A model generated the notes under the pieces. That model had not been told where the DNA came from and did not search any database. It saw only the letters and a program-made list of their open reading frames with translations. Of a stretch of DNA of 64,000 nucleotides, positions 47,031 to 56,093 are shown piece by piece. The position numbers and the translations under genes were made by a program. Within the stretch, counting starts at the first letter, position 1. Every line of letters starts with the position of its first letter. Source of the stretch: Solibacillus daqui. Lineage in GTDB: Bacteria > Bacillota > Bacilli > Bacillales_A > Planococcaceae. Location: the NCBI RefSeq assembly GCF_028747805.1, contig NZ_CP114887.1:1047501-1111500 (forward strand), written 5' to 3'.

Positions 47031-47058
47031 AGATACCGGTTAATAGATACCGGTTAAT
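47031..47058 (+). repeat. Tandem 14-bp direct repeat
   Basis: AGATACCGGTTAAT occurs twice with no spacer, 34 bp before the next start. Each copy contains the palindrome ACCGGT. It could be a binding site for a regulator of the downstream gene or a slippage product. Confidence 0.6.
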
Positions 47059-47091
47059 GAATTGTGAAAATTAATTTTTGGAAGTGATTGA

Positions 47092-48042
47092 TTGTTAAAA
47101 ATATCAGTCTTAATGAGTGTATATAATAAAGAAGCAAGATTAAAAGAAAGTATTTCTAGTGTATTATCTCAAAGCTTTCAGGATTTTGAATTAATAATTA
47201 TAAATGATGGCTCGACAGATAAAAGTGGGGAAATATGTGAATATTTCAGAAAAAAAGATAGTAGGGTTAGAGTATATCATCAGGAAAATAAAGGTGTGTC
47301 CTATACACGTAATTTATCAATAAAAATGGCGGAAACCGAATTTATTAGTTTTCTAGATGCAGATGATACTTACGAGAAAACATTTTTAGAAAATATGCTA
47401 AGGAAAATTGGAAATAAGGATGTTTGTTATTGTGGTCATTTTTATATAGGTAATAAGAAAAGAAAAGCTAAAATTAATTTTAAGTCAGGGTTTATATTAA
47501 TGAATTATTTAAAAAATACCACAACGCCTAACACTAATTCTTGGTTGATTAGAAAAAGTTTTTTGTTAAAACATGATTTATTGTTTAGAGAAGATTTGAA
47601 CTTTGGAGAAGATATGTTGTTTTTCGCTAACTTACTTAAGCAATCTAAAGATGTCCAATGCGTTAAGAAGAGGCTTACTAATTATCATTTAGAAATCGAG
47701 GGTAGTCTTAGTGAAAATAATATTGATAAAATTAACTTAGATTTAAAATGGATGAATATTCTTATCAATGATATTTTACATTCAAAATTGTTAGTAGAAG
47801 AAAAAATGAAATTGACTAAAATTATGATAAACTACAGAATTCCGGGTGGCATAATTTACAGGGTATATCAAAATTGTGAGTTTTTAATTGAAAATAATCT
47901 CTTGGAAGAGATTATATTAAACAATACCCCACATATTGTAAATCTGAAATCAATTAATGGAATTAGGAGTTTAAAACTTATTTATTTTAAAAAAAAGATC
48001 TTGAAAATTTATAAAAATAGAATTCTCCACTCCACAAATTAA
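47092..48042 (+). CDS. Glycosyltransferase family 2
   Basis: 316 residues, GT-A fold. KISVLMSVYNKEARLKESI at the start, IINDGSTDKS near residue 37 and the DxD-type FLDADDTYEKTFLENML near residue 85 are the family marks; WLIRKSFLLKHDLLFREDL and FGEDMLFFANLL complete the acceptor region. TTG 47092 with GGAAGTGA upstream. The gene is noticeably richer in A and T than its neighbours and is set off by a terminator on its left, which suggests a later addition to the island. Confidence 0.88.
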   Translation: MLKISVLMSVYNKEARLKESISSVLSQSFQDFELIIINDGSTDKSGEICEYFRKKDSRVRVYHQENKGVSYTRNLSIKMAETEFISFLDADDTYEKTFLENMLRKIGNKDVCYCGHFYIGNKKRKAKINFKSGFILMNYLKNTTTPNTNSWLIRKSFLLKHDLLFREDLNFGEDMLFFANLLKQSKDVQCVKKRLTNYHLEIEGSLSENNIDKINLDLKWMNILINDILHSKLLVEEKMKLTKIMINYRIPGGIIYRVYQNCEFLIENNLLEEIILNNTPHIVNLKSINGIRSLKLIYFKKKILKIYKNRILHSTN

Positions 48043-48097
48043 AATTGGGTTTAATGTCAAAACTTTTATTGCTTAAAAAGACAGCCCTATTTAATAA

Positions 48098-48120
48098 ATA
48101 CAATTGATTATACAATTGAT
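48098..48120 (+). repeat. Paired ATACAATTGAT repeats
   Basis: ATACAATTGAT at 48098-48108 and again at 48110-48120, a 12-bp period. Each contains the palindrome CAATTG. It lies about 140 bp before the cpsC start and upstream of a TATAAT at 48158-48163; a regulator site is possible. Confidence 0.4.
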
Positions 48121-48256
48121 CGAAATGGCTAAAGTGATAATTTTACTTTTCAATTCATATAATAAGTGAGATATCATGTCTTGTTAATTTATTGAAATTT
48201 GATTGATATTATTGGAGGCTAATAAATTGTAAATGTTTTTCAAGGAGGCAACAGTA

Positions 48257-48991
48257 TTGGAAGAACTAATCCGTTTACAAGAAATAATCAAAATAATAAA
48301 AAAACGAATATTACTAATTATTACCTTTACTGTTATTAGTATTGGCATTGCAGCAGCTGTAAGTTTTTATTTATTGACTCCAATGTATCAAGCACAAACA
48401 CAAATTTTAGTAAATCAAAAAAGCAACAGCGAGGAAACGTATTCATGGTCGCAAATGGAAACAGATTTACAATTAATAAAAACCTATAATGTGATCATTA
48501 CAACCCCTGCTATTTTAAGTAAAGTAATTGAGAATTTAGAGATAAACATAATGCCAGAAGTATTGAAAAATCAAATTTCTATATCTCATGAAAATGAATC
48601 AAAGGTTGTAAATATTATAGTAGAAGATCAAAGCCCAGAGCAAGCTGTGGAAATTTCGAACACGGTGGCGGAAGTATTTAAAGAGGAAATTCCAAAGCTG
48701 ATGAATGTTGATAATATAAATATTTTAACTGTTGCAAAATTAAGCGGAAATCCTACCCCGGTAAAACCAAATAAAATGCTTAATATGGCTATTGCGGCAG
48801 TTATTGGTCTAATGGTAGGTATTGGGTTGGTATTTCTACTAGAATTTTTAGACACTACAATTAAGAGCGAGAAAGACATCGAAGAACAATATGGTTTACC
48901 TGTCATAGGTGTAGTTGGCTTCATTGATGAAAAAAAAGAAAAGAAAATTTCCCTTAAATCTCGTAGAGTTAGGAGGAACGAAAATGTTTAG
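48257..48991 (+). CDS. cpsC: Wzz/CpsC-type chain-length and kinase-activator protein
   Basis: Membrane protein with two helices (about residues 18-40 and 173-195) around an extracellular domain, the CpsC/YwqC/CapA pattern, with a proline-rich stretch (NPTPVKPNKM) before the second helix. It activates the BY-kinase encoded next and sets polymer length. I chose TTG 48257, 8 nt after AAGGAGG, giving MEELIRLQEIIKII; ATG 48233 lies before this SD. 244 residues. It overlaps the kinase gene by 8 bp. Confidence 0.9.
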   Translation: MEELIRLQEIIKIIKKRILLIITFTVISIGIAAAVSFYLLTPMYQAQTQILVNQKSNSEETYSWSQMETDLQLIKTYNVIITTPAILSKVIENLEINIMPEVLKNQISISHENESKVVNIIVEDQSPEQAVEISNTVAEVFKEEIPKLMNVDNINILTVAKLSGNPTPVKPNKMLNMAIAAVIGLMVGIGLVFLLEFLDTTIKSEKDIEEQYGLPVIGVVGFIDEKKEKKISLKSRRVRRNENV

Positions 48992-49706
48992 CTTGAGAAG
49001 TAGAAAAAAGAAAAAACAATTAATGTTATCAAAAACAGCTCGAAATTTAATTACTGTTTCAGATACGAAATCAATTATTTCAGAGCAATTTCGTACGATT
49101 CGTGCAAACATCACATTTTCAATGCCAGATCAAGAATTAAAAACGATTTTGGTCACTTCGTCTACTCCAGGCGAAGGAAAATCCACTAATGCTGCAAATT
49201 TAGGGGTTGTATTTGCGCAAGAGGGGAAAAGGGTACTGATCATCGATGGAGATTTGCGAAAACCGACTTTGCATCAAACTTTTAAAACCTTCAATAATGT
49301 CGGGCTATCTAACGTAATTGCAAAAAAGGCTACTTTAAATGAAGCGATACAGGAGACATTTATATTTAGGCTTCATGTATTAACAAGTGGTCCTATTCCA
49401 CCAAATCCTGCTGAATTACTTTCTTCAAAATCGATGGATGCGTTGATTCTTGATGTGAAGAGGGATTTTGACATCGTAATTATTGATGCACCTCCATTAT
49501 TATCTGTATCGGATGCGCAAATATTGGCGAATAAATGCGATGGTACAGTATTAATCGTAAATACAGGTGTTGTCGAAAAGGAAGCTGTTCGAAAAGCGCA
49601 TGTAATTTTGTCTAACTCTCAATCAATAATTATAGGTGTAGTATTAAATAATTATGTAACACCAAAACATCAGCATTATTATAAGGAATATAGTTTAAGT
49701 GAATAA
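48984..49706 (+). CDS. cpsD: Tyrosine-protein kinase CpsD/CapB family
   Basis: Cytoplasmic bacterial tyrosine kinase, 240 residues. Walker A TPGEGKST near residue 62, A' motif LIIDGDLRKPT near residue 85 and Walker B VIIDAPPLL near residue 165. The C-terminus ends in a short tyrosine cluster (HYYKEYSLSE) that would be autophosphorylated. ATG 48984 is behind AGGAGG and overlaps cpsC by 8 bp. Its phosphatase partner is the first gene of the island (28040). Confidence 0.92.
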   Translation: MFSLRSRKKKKQLMLSKTARNLITVSDTKSIISEQFRTIRANITFSMPDQELKTILVTSSTPGEGKSTNAANLGVVFAQEGKRVLIIDGDLRKPTLHQTFKTFNNVGLSNVIAKKATLNEAIQETFIFRLHVLTSGPIPPNPAELLSSKSMDALILDVKRDFDIVIIDAPPLLSVSDAQILANKCDGTVLIVNTGVVEKEAVRKAHVILSNSQSIIIGVVLNNYVTPKHQHYYKEYSLSE

Positions 49707-49818
49707 TTTTCTGAAGAGTTATAATTTTCGGATTCTAAAGTATAATCATACCGCATACAATGACGTACAGGCAATAAAAATTGTCTAAAAAGCAGTACTA
49801 GATGAGGAGGAAATAGCT

Positions 49819-50085
49819 GTGGATTCATTAAAAGTATCATCTCGTTCTAATCCTAATTCTGTTGCAGGAGCACTTGTGGCGGTCATAAGAGAACAGGGCT
49901 TTGCAGAAATGCAAGCGGTAGGTGCAGGCGCGCTCAACCAAGCAATTAAAGCTGTAGCCATTGCACGAGGGTTTGTGGCACCGAGTGGAACGGATTTGAT
50001 TTGTGCACCAGCCTTCGCAGACATTACTATTGCAGGGGAAGATCGAACGGCGTTAAAATTACTTGTTGAAAAAAGATCACGATAA
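49819..50085 (+). CDS. spoVS: Stage V sporulation protein S
   Basis: 88-residue DNA/RNA-binding-like (Alba-fold) protein needed for spore coat and septum stages. The sequence MDSLKVSSRSNPNSVAGAL onward is the nearly invariant SpoVS. GTG 49819 follows GAGGAGG. In Bacillus it sits just after ymdB; here about 22 kb of polysaccharide genes separate the two. Confidence 0.97.
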   Translation: MDSLKVSSRSNPNSVAGALVAVIREQGFAEMQAVGAGALNQAIKAVAIARGFVAPSGTDLICAPAFADITIAGEDRTALKLLVEKRSR

Positions 50086-50091
50086 ATAAAC

Positions 50092-50136
50092 AAACACTTA
50101 CGCAAATGAAACAAATTTGCGTGAGTGTTTTTTATT
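50092..50136 (+). terminator. Terminator after spoVS
   Basis: Perfect 16-bp arms AAACACTTACGCAAAT / ATTTGCGTGAGTGTTT apart from one wobble pair, followed by T. Confidence 0.93.
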
Positions 50137-50530
50137 TTGAGGTTTTAAGTGCCAGACTGCTTTTTTGAGTGGCTCTCCAATAAATCTATGCCGTTATTTT
50201 TTAAATTGTTTAGGAACAAAATAACGATAAATTCGTTTCATTACTTAACAAAATTGATTTCAAACTAATTTGTGTACAAAACCTTCCGTCAAAGGTCTGA
50301 TTTTTTTACGCTTTATGACATTTGCAATAGTAGGAACTTACACTTCATGTTAAACTAATGAAGGAAATTTAACTAAATTCATTGGTTCTTTCCATGAATG
50401 CAGTTAAGCCTTTGGTAATCATGCACAGAGGTGTAATGGAGTTTACATAGCTGTAGCGTTATCCAGCTACCTAATAAAGTAATAACAACTACTTTATTTA
50501 TATAAATAGAAAACTTAAGGAGATGTTGAT
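50137..50530 (+). other. Gene-free leader region before korA with hairpins
   Basis: No gene is visible. Two hairpins lie close to korA: TAGCTG / CAGCTA (50448-50453 / 50464-50469) and a perfect 9-bp AATAAAGTA / TACTTTATT (50473-50481 / 50490-50498), the latter 32 bp before the start. No T-run follows, so they are not simple terminators. I do not recognise a known riboswitch class and no clear promoter stands out. Confidence 0.4.
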
Positions 50531-52264
50531 ATGTTACATCAGCTTTCATGGAAAGTCGGTGGGCAACAAGGTGAAGGGATCGAGAGTACAGGTGAAATTT
50601 TCTCAATGGCAATGAATCGTTTAGGTTATTTCCTATACGGTTACCGTCATTTCTCTTCTCGTATTAAAGGTGGCCATACGAATAATAAAATTACAGTTCG
50701 TCCAACAGAAGTACGTTCGATTGCGGACGATTTAGATATTTTAGTGGCGTTCGATCAAGAAACAATCGACGTGAACTATAAAGAATTAACGGCATCAAGT
50801 ATCATTTTAGCTGATGCAAAATTTAATCCAACAAACCCAGAGGACTGTGTAGCACCTCTATATTCAGTACCATTTACAGAAATCGCAGCTGAACTAGGTA
50901 CGTCATTAATGAAAAACATGGTGGCGATTGGGGCAACTGCAGCACTTTTAAACTTAAATGAAGAAGTATTCCAAAGTGTAGTAGATGAAATCTTTGGTCG
51001 TAAAGGCGAAGAGGTTGTTGCGAAAAACATCGAAGCGATTCAACGTGGGCGTGAAGCAATTGCTGAACAAATCGGTGATCGTGTAGGTGCATGGGAGTTA
51101 GAACCAGCAGACGGAAAACGTCGAATGTTCATGATTGGGAATGATGCAGCGGCATTAGGTGCACTAGCGGCAGGCTCTCGCTTCATGGCAGCTTACCCAA
51201 TTACACCGGCTTCTGAAATTATGGAGTACATGATTAAAAAGCTACCATTAGTTGGTGGTGCGGTCATTCAAACAGAAGATGAAATCGCAGCAGCTACAAT
51301 GGCAATTGGTGCAAACTACGGTGGTGTCCGTGCGTTTACTGCATCGGCAGGTCCTGGTCTATCACTTATGATGGAAGCAATCGGTCTTTCAGGTATGACA
51401 GAGCAACCGTTAGTTATTTTTGATACGCAGCGTGGTGGCCCATCAACAGGTTTACCAACAAAACAAGAGCAATCGGATTTAATGGCCATGATTTACGGTA
51501 CACACGGTGAAATTCCGAAAGTCGTAATCGCACCTTCTACAATTGAAGAGGCATTCTACGATACAATCCAAGCATTTAACATCGCAGAGGAACTACAATT
51601 ACCGGTTATCGTTATGACTGATTTACAATTAGCATTAGGTAAACAAACGGTGGAGCCATTTGATTACAGCAAAATTGAAATCCGTCGCGGTAAAATTGTC
51701 GATGCGGTTGAAGATGAAGAATCAAAAGATTACTTCAAACGTTATGAAAACACAGCAGATGGAGTGTCACCTCGTGTATTACCAGGCTTAAAAGGTGGTA
51801 TTCACCACGTAACAGGTGTAGAGCATGATGAGACAGGGAAGCCATCTGAAGCAACGGGCAACCGTCGTACACAAATGGATAAACGTATGCGCAAGCTTAA
51901 CTACTTACGTTTTGATAACGCCGTATATGTAAACGCGCCACACGAAGAAGCAGACGTATTATTAGTAGGCTTTAACTCAACGCGCGGTGCATTAGAAGAA
52001 GTACAAGAAACGTTAAATAATGAAGGCTTAAAAGTAAACCACGCTCACATCAAATTAGTGCATCCATTCCCAGCAGACGAAATGACTGCTTTAATGGATC
52101 GTGCTAAAAAGGTCATTGTGGTAGAAAATAATGCTACAGGTCAATTAGCGAACATTATGAAAATGAACATCGGTGGTCACGCGAAGACAAAATCGATTTT
52201 AAAATACGATGGTACACCATTCCTACCACGTGAATTAACAAACTTAGTGAAGGAGGAAATTTAA
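50531..52264 (+). CDS. korA: 2-oxoacid:ferredoxin oxidoreductase, alpha subunit
   Basis: 577 residues with the gamma domain fused in front of the alpha domain. The gamma part has VGGQQGEGIESTGEIFS near residue 10; the alpha part has AAYPITPASEIMEYM near residue 218, FTASAGPGLSLMMEAIG near residue 270 and QRGGPSTGLPTKQEQSDL near residue 302. With KorB it turns a 2-oxoacid (2-oxoglutarate in characterised relatives) and CoA into acyl-CoA with ferredoxin as acceptor. ATG 50531 follows AAGGAGATG. The pair follows spoVS as in the B. cereus group. Confidence 0.94.
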   Translation: MLHQLSWKVGGQQGEGIESTGEIFSMAMNRLGYFLYGYRHFSSRIKGGHTNNKITVRPTEVRSIADDLDILVAFDQETIDVNYKELTASSIILADAKFNPTNPEDCVAPLYSVPFTEIAAELGTSLMKNMVAIGATAALLNLNEEVFQSVVDEIFGRKGEEVVAKNIEAIQRGREAIAEQIGDRVGAWELEPADGKRRMFMIGNDAAALGALAAGSRFMAAYPITPASEIMEYMIKKLPLVGGAVIQTEDEIAAATMAIGANYGGVRAFTASAGPGLSLMMEAIGLSGMTEQPLVIFDTQRGGPSTGLPTKQEQSDLMAMIYGTHGEIPKVVIAPSTIEEAFYDTIQAFNIAEELQLPVIVMTDLQLALGKQTVEPFDYSKIEIRRGKIVDAVEDEESKDYFKRYENTADGVSPRVLPGLKGGIHHVTGVEHDETGKPSEATGNRRTQMDKRMRKLNYLRFDNAVYVNAPHEEADVLLVGFNSTRGALEEVQETLNNEGLKVNHAHIKLVHPFPADEMTALMDRAKKVIVVENNATGQLANIMKMNIGGHAKTKSILKYDGTPFLPRELTNLVKEEI

Positions 52265-52266
52265 TC

Positions 52267-53133
52267 ATGGCAACATTTAAAGATTTCCGAAATTCAGTAA
52301 AACCGAACTGGTGCCCAGGCTGTGGTGACTTCTCTGTGCAAGCAGCGATTCAACGTGCAGCAGCAAATGTAGGTTACGAGCCAAATGAATTAGCGGTTAT
52401 TTCTGGTATTGGCTGTTCAGGTCGTATTTCAGGTTACATTAACTCATACGGCTTCCACGGGATTCACGGGCGCGCATTACCAATCGCACAAGGCTTAAAA
52501 ATGGCCAACAAAGATTTAAAAGTTATCGCCTCTGGTGGTGACGGTGACGGCTTTGCAATCGGTATGGGACACACAATCCATGCAATTCGCCGTAACATCG
52601 ACATTACGTACGTAGTAATGGATAACCAAATTTACGGTTTAACAAAGGGACAAACATCGCCACGTTCAGCAGCTGGTTTCATTACGAAATCAACGCCAGG
52701 TGGGGCAATTGAGCCATCATTAAAACCATTAGAAGTTGCACTTACAAGCGGCGCAACATTTGTGGCACAAGGCTTCTCAACAGATATTAAAGAATTAACA
52801 GCTATAATCGAAGCAGGCTTAAATCATAAAGGCTTCTCATTCATCAACGTATTCTCACCATGTGTCACTTACAACAAAGTGAACACATATGAATGGTTCA
52901 AGGAGCATATAACGAAATTAGCGGATATCGAAGGTTATGATAACTCAAATCGTGAGCAAGCGATGCAAACTGTTATGAAACATGAAGGTTTAGTAACAGG
53001 GATTATTTATCAAGATACTGAAACAAAATCATATCAAGAAAAAATCCAAGGCTATTCGGAGTTGCCATTAACAGACATCGATATTAGCTTATCAGAAGTG
53101 CAATTCGATAAATTAGTAAAAGAATTTATGTAA
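52267..53133 (+). CDS. korB: 2-oxoacid:ferredoxin oxidoreductase, beta subunit
   Basis: TPP- and iron-sulfur-binding subunit, 288 residues. NWCPGCGDFSVQAA near residue 14 and GIGCSGRISGYI near residue 46 hold cluster cysteines, and GGDGDGFAIGMGHTIHAIRR near residue 90 is the TPP/magnesium motif; a later cysteine is in FSPCVTYN near residue 198. It starts 2 nt after korA with AGGAGG overlapping the korA end, so it is coupled. No ferredoxin subunit is encoded nearby. Confidence 0.95.
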   Translation: MATFKDFRNSVKPNWCPGCGDFSVQAAIQRAAANVGYEPNELAVISGIGCSGRISGYINSYGFHGIHGRALPIAQGLKMANKDLKVIASGGDGDGFAIGMGHTIHAIRRNIDITYVVMDNQIYGLTKGQTSPRSAAGFITKSTPGGAIEPSLKPLEVALTSGATFVAQGFSTDIKELTAIIEAGLNHKGFSFINVFSPCVTYNKVNTYEWFKEHITKLADIEGYDNSNREQAMQTVMKHEGLVTGIIYQDTETKSYQEKIQGYSELPLTDIDISLSEVQFDKLVKEFM

Positions 53134-53140
53134 TCTTTAC

Positions 53141-53171
53141 AGCACAGGGCATCTTCGCTCTGTGCTTTTTT
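53141..53171 (+). terminator. Terminator after korB
   Basis: AGCACAGGGC / GCTCTGTGCT with one mismatch, then T6. Confidence 0.9.
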
Positions 53172-53262
53172 GATTTACAAGGAATTAACAATTCTCCTAA
53201 AGTCTCTTTACACAAATTTCCTATAGTAATAATTAAAAATAAATGTAAAGAGGTAAAGTGCC

Positions 53263-54789
53263 GTGCGCTTTTATAAAGCAGTGAAAGTAAAAGATCGACT
53301 AGCAGTTTTAATGATTATTTGTATTTTATCGAATATCATATTAACCGTTTTTAGCTTGGATTATTTACGCAAAATGGAGCGTGAAACCGCGAGTATGTAT
53401 CATGAAAAATTACTAGCGACACAGGTGTTACAGGAAGTAATGCTGCAAGTTGAAACAACAAACTCCATTTCTAATGAAACGCGGCAACAATTAAAATCCA
53501 TTGCGTTTGATGGAAAGATGGAGCATTACATCAAGCAAGTATCTGCAAATCCGTCACCGAGCTTACTTGTGGAAATCAATACATATATATTAGAACGTGC
53601 GCAAAAGCAACTCGAAAACCACGAGCAGGATATTGCATTTGGCTATCGGTTAATTGTAAGCATTTCTGTTATTTTAATGGCGCTCATTTTATTTTTTGGC
53701 TTTCAAGCGATTCAATCGATTAACAAGCCGACCCGTGAGTTAAAGCGGTTATTTAAGCTTGCACAGCAGGGGGATTTAACAAAATATGCAACCTATAGTG
53801 CACGCGATGAGCTAGGGGAAACAACGAAGTACTACAACTTAATGATTGCGGATATGAAAGAGCTCCTAAAAACGGTTCGTCACGGAGCAAGTGAAGCAAC
53901 AGGGGCCAATCAAGAATTAACCTATAATTTTGAGCAGATTACTAAGGGCGCGGTGCATATTGCGTCAAATGCAGATGTCATGACAAGCTCGCTACATTAT
54001 GCAACGGCACAGCTTGCAGATAATACAGCATCGATTCAACAGGTGGCAGCAGGTGTTGAAGAAATTTCGCAACGAATGCATGAAATCGAGCGTGTTGTTC
54101 AAACAACCGTTTATAAAGCTTCCGATGGCGAAATTCTTGTAGAGCAAAATTTGTCACAAATGCAATCGATTGAGCATACGATGGAACAGTCTAGTAACAA
54201 GTTAATGCAATTAAAGGGGCAGTCACAAGAAATATCACAGGCGGTCCATATTATTCATGAAATTGCCGATCAAACAAATTTATTAGCATTAAATGCCTCC
54301 ATTGAAGCAGCACGCGCCGGGGAGCATGGTAAAGGCTTTGCGGTTGTTGCTCAGGAAGTACGCAAACTAGCAGAACAATCGAAGCGCTTTACAAATTCCA
54401 TTGCTACGATTGTCAAAGACATTCAGCAAGGCACAATTGATGCATCGCAAAGTATGGAACAGGCGATGAAAAGTGTTATGACAGGGGCAAAATATACAGA
54501 GCAGAGTGCCTATAAATTTAGAGAAATTACCGATGAAGTACATCAAATTGGGCCGCAAATCGAACAGATGGCACAGGTAATGGGCGAAATTGTGAGCCAT
54601 ACACACGAGGTCTCAATTAGTGCAGTGGAACTTAGCAATCGCTCCGAGGAAAATTTAGCGTCTATGCAGAAAATTCAGCAGCAAGTCGAGCTTCAAAAAC
54701 AATCAACTAGTGAAATATCTGATGAAATTCGCAGCATTGCAAAAAATATGCGTTCATTGACACATGCTGTGGACAGATTCCAAGTATAA
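53263..54789 (+). CDS. Methyl-accepting chemotaxis protein
   Basis: Membrane chemoreceptor, 508 residues. First membrane helix at about residues 10-32, a small helical ligand domain (about 100 residues, 4HB-type), second helix at about 127-150, a HAMP domain, and a cytoplasmic signalling rod with the hairpin tip [20 protein letters not shown] near residue 345 and VRKLAEQS after it. The ligand cannot be predicted. GTG 53263 has AAAGAGGTAAAG upstream. It stands alone between terminators. Confidence 0.93.
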   Translation: MRFYKAVKVKDRLAVLMIICILSNIILTVFSLDYLRKMERETASMYHEKLLATQVLQEVMLQVETTNSISNETRQQLKSIAFDGKMEHYIKQVSANPSPSLLVEINTYILERAQKQLENHEQDIAFGYRLIVSISVILMALILFFGFQAIQSINKPTRELKRLFKLAQQGDLTKYATYSARDELGETTKYYNLMIADMKELLKTVRHGASEATGANQELTYNFEQITKGAVHIASNADVMTSSLHYATAQLADNTASIQQVAAGVEEISQRMHEIERVVQTTVYKASDGEILVEQNLSQMQSIEHTMEQSSNKLMQLKGQSQEISQAVHIIHEIADQTNLLALNASIEAARAGEHGKGFAVVAQEVRKLAEQSKRFTNSIATIVKDIQQGTIDASQSMEQAMKSVMTGAKYTEQSAYKFREITDEVHQIGPQIEQMAQVMGEIVSHTHEVSISAVELSNRSEENLASMQKIQQQVELQKQSTSEISDEIRSIAKNMRSLTHAVDRFQV

Positions 54790-54795
54790 ACCCAA

Positions 54796-54834
54796 AAAAC
54801 TTTTGACGGTCTCATAAACGTCAGAAGTTTTTTG
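54796..54834 (+). terminator. Terminator after the chemoreceptor gene
   Basis: AAAACTTTTGACG / CGTCAGAAGTTTT (one wobble) with T6. Confidence 0.9.
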
Positions 54835-55308
54835 CTGTTATAATTTCTCATCTAATAATTCCCAAGGAAATTAATCTACTTTGTGGGAAAAGAGGTTATT
54901 ATCAAAAAAATATGAAAATTTTAAAAAAATAGTGAAATTTATTGGGATAATTGATATTATATAATTATTAAGTCATGATACTGCTCAATAAGTGAAAGTT
55001 ACATAAGATTAATTTACTAGAAAAATATGTAAAATACGAAAAGTAGCTATAAAATTGACGCTATTATTAAATTATTGATTGTAGTAAAATGGTTTTAATT
55101 GTTTTATAGATGCGTTAGTTAATAAGGATTTGGAACCTAATTGATATATAGTAAAATACGCATGTATAAATTGCATTAAAAATTGTGAATGACTAGTCGT
55201 TTGCTGTTCAAAGGAATAGAATAAAGTTAATTGTGTTCAACGTTTTAAAATCATTGCTCGTACAATTTACGTAGCATAACACTTCATATTATCAGGGGGA
55301 TGAATTTT
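54835..55308 (+). other. Gene-free AT-rich stretch
   Basis: About 470 bp of very AT-rich DNA with no supportable ORF, no strong hairpin and no recognisable RNA. The right end must hold the promoter of the small gene; TACAAT at 55261-55266 is a candidate -10 without a convincing -35. Confidence 0.45.
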
Positions 55309-55632
55309 ATGAACAATCAAATTCAATTAATAGTTCCAGAGTGGTTTGTATTGGATGAACTACATATTATCGAAACGGTGGTCGGTGAATCGTCAACAGA
55401 AATTGGGCTTGTTATTGCAGGAGAAAATTTTGATTCAATGAAACAATGTTGTCCTACAGTTCGGTTATATATGATTCGCTTAATTGGAGAACAATATGAA
55501 CTGATGAAGGAACTTGACGCTTTTCAATTCCAGTCAGTAGAAGATGCCAAAGCTTTTAGTGAAAAATTGCCACAGTTAAATGCAATTGACTTAATTATGC
55601 TTATGAATAATCAAGAGCCGATGTTTGCTTAA
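55309..55632 (+). CDS. Hypothetical 107-residue protein
   Basis: I do not recognise a family. ATG 55309 is 9 nt after AGGGGG; the ATG at 55300 abuts the SD. The protein is acidic, soluble and apparently alpha/beta, with alternating hydrophobic stretches (QIQLIVPEWFVL, TEIGLVIAGEN), a Cys-Cys pair near residue 46 and no signal peptide. It has its own SD and terminator, so it is probably a real monocistronic gene. Confidence 0.65.
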   Translation: MNNQIQLIVPEWFVLDELHIIETVVGESSTEIGLVIAGENFDSMKQCCPTVRLYMIRLIGEQYELMKELDAFQFQSVEDAKAFSEKLPQLNAIDLIMLMNNQEPMFA

Positions 55633-55640
55633 TAATAATA

Positions 55641-55676
55641 TTTACCGTACTCCAAAATGGGTACGGTATTTTTTTG
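55641..55676 (+). terminator. Terminator after the hypothetical gene
   Basis: Perfect TACCGTAC / GTACGGTA stem with T7. Confidence 0.92.
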
Positions 55677-55708
55677 TGAAATTCAGGGCTAAGTGTAATT
55701 ATCTATTA

Positions 55709-55925
55709 AAATCCGTTCTGCTACGCTACGGGAGGCCAACACGATGTTGGTCATGAATGCGTTGCCACACGATGTGGCGATTTTAGCATTTGTTCCATTG
55801 TTCCTGAGGGCGTGGCTACAACTAACTTGTATGTGCCTCTTACGGTGGCACATACAAGTGGATTTTCCGCGCACGCTTAATCCTCTAGGAGTCGCCCCCT
55901 TCACTTCGCGGCACTCTACTATAAA
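55709..55925. repeat. GC-rich multi-hairpin element
   Basis: In an AT-rich setting, this block has three perfect inverted repeats: CCAACA-CGA-TGTTGG (55736-55750), GCCACA-CGA-TGTGGC (55764-55778) and ACTTGTATGTGCC / GGCACATACAAGT (55825-55837 / 55847-55859). The first two share the same CGA loop. The right end (GCGCACGCTTAATCC, then AGGAGTCGCCCC) resembles dispersed palindromic repeats that I recall from Bacillaceae intergenic regions; this is memory, not a search. Short ORFs on both strands here have no SD. Confidence 0.55.
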
Positions 55926-56093
55926 GTTAATATTGGATTCTATTACAAAGAAATTGAATAAAATGTACTGAATTAACTTCGTTATTGAAATAAAGTCTAA
56001 GGATGTTTTTACTTTGACGCAATAAAAGTAGCTAATTTCTATCATTTAATCAAAGATACAATATTGTATACAGCGTACTATTTTATTCATCCC

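Noticed and set aside
28040-49706. Prophage or insertion-sequence origin of the polysaccharide island
   Set aside because: No transposase, integrase, phage gene, tRNA target or flanking direct repeat was visible in the window.
50137-50530. Riboswitch or T-box in the korA leader
   Set aside because: The hairpins do not match any aptamer core that I can recognise and no terminator stem follows.
55744-55971. Open frames on both strands in the hairpin block
   Set aside because: They exist only because the block is GC-rich and palindromic; no SD and no protein-like pattern.
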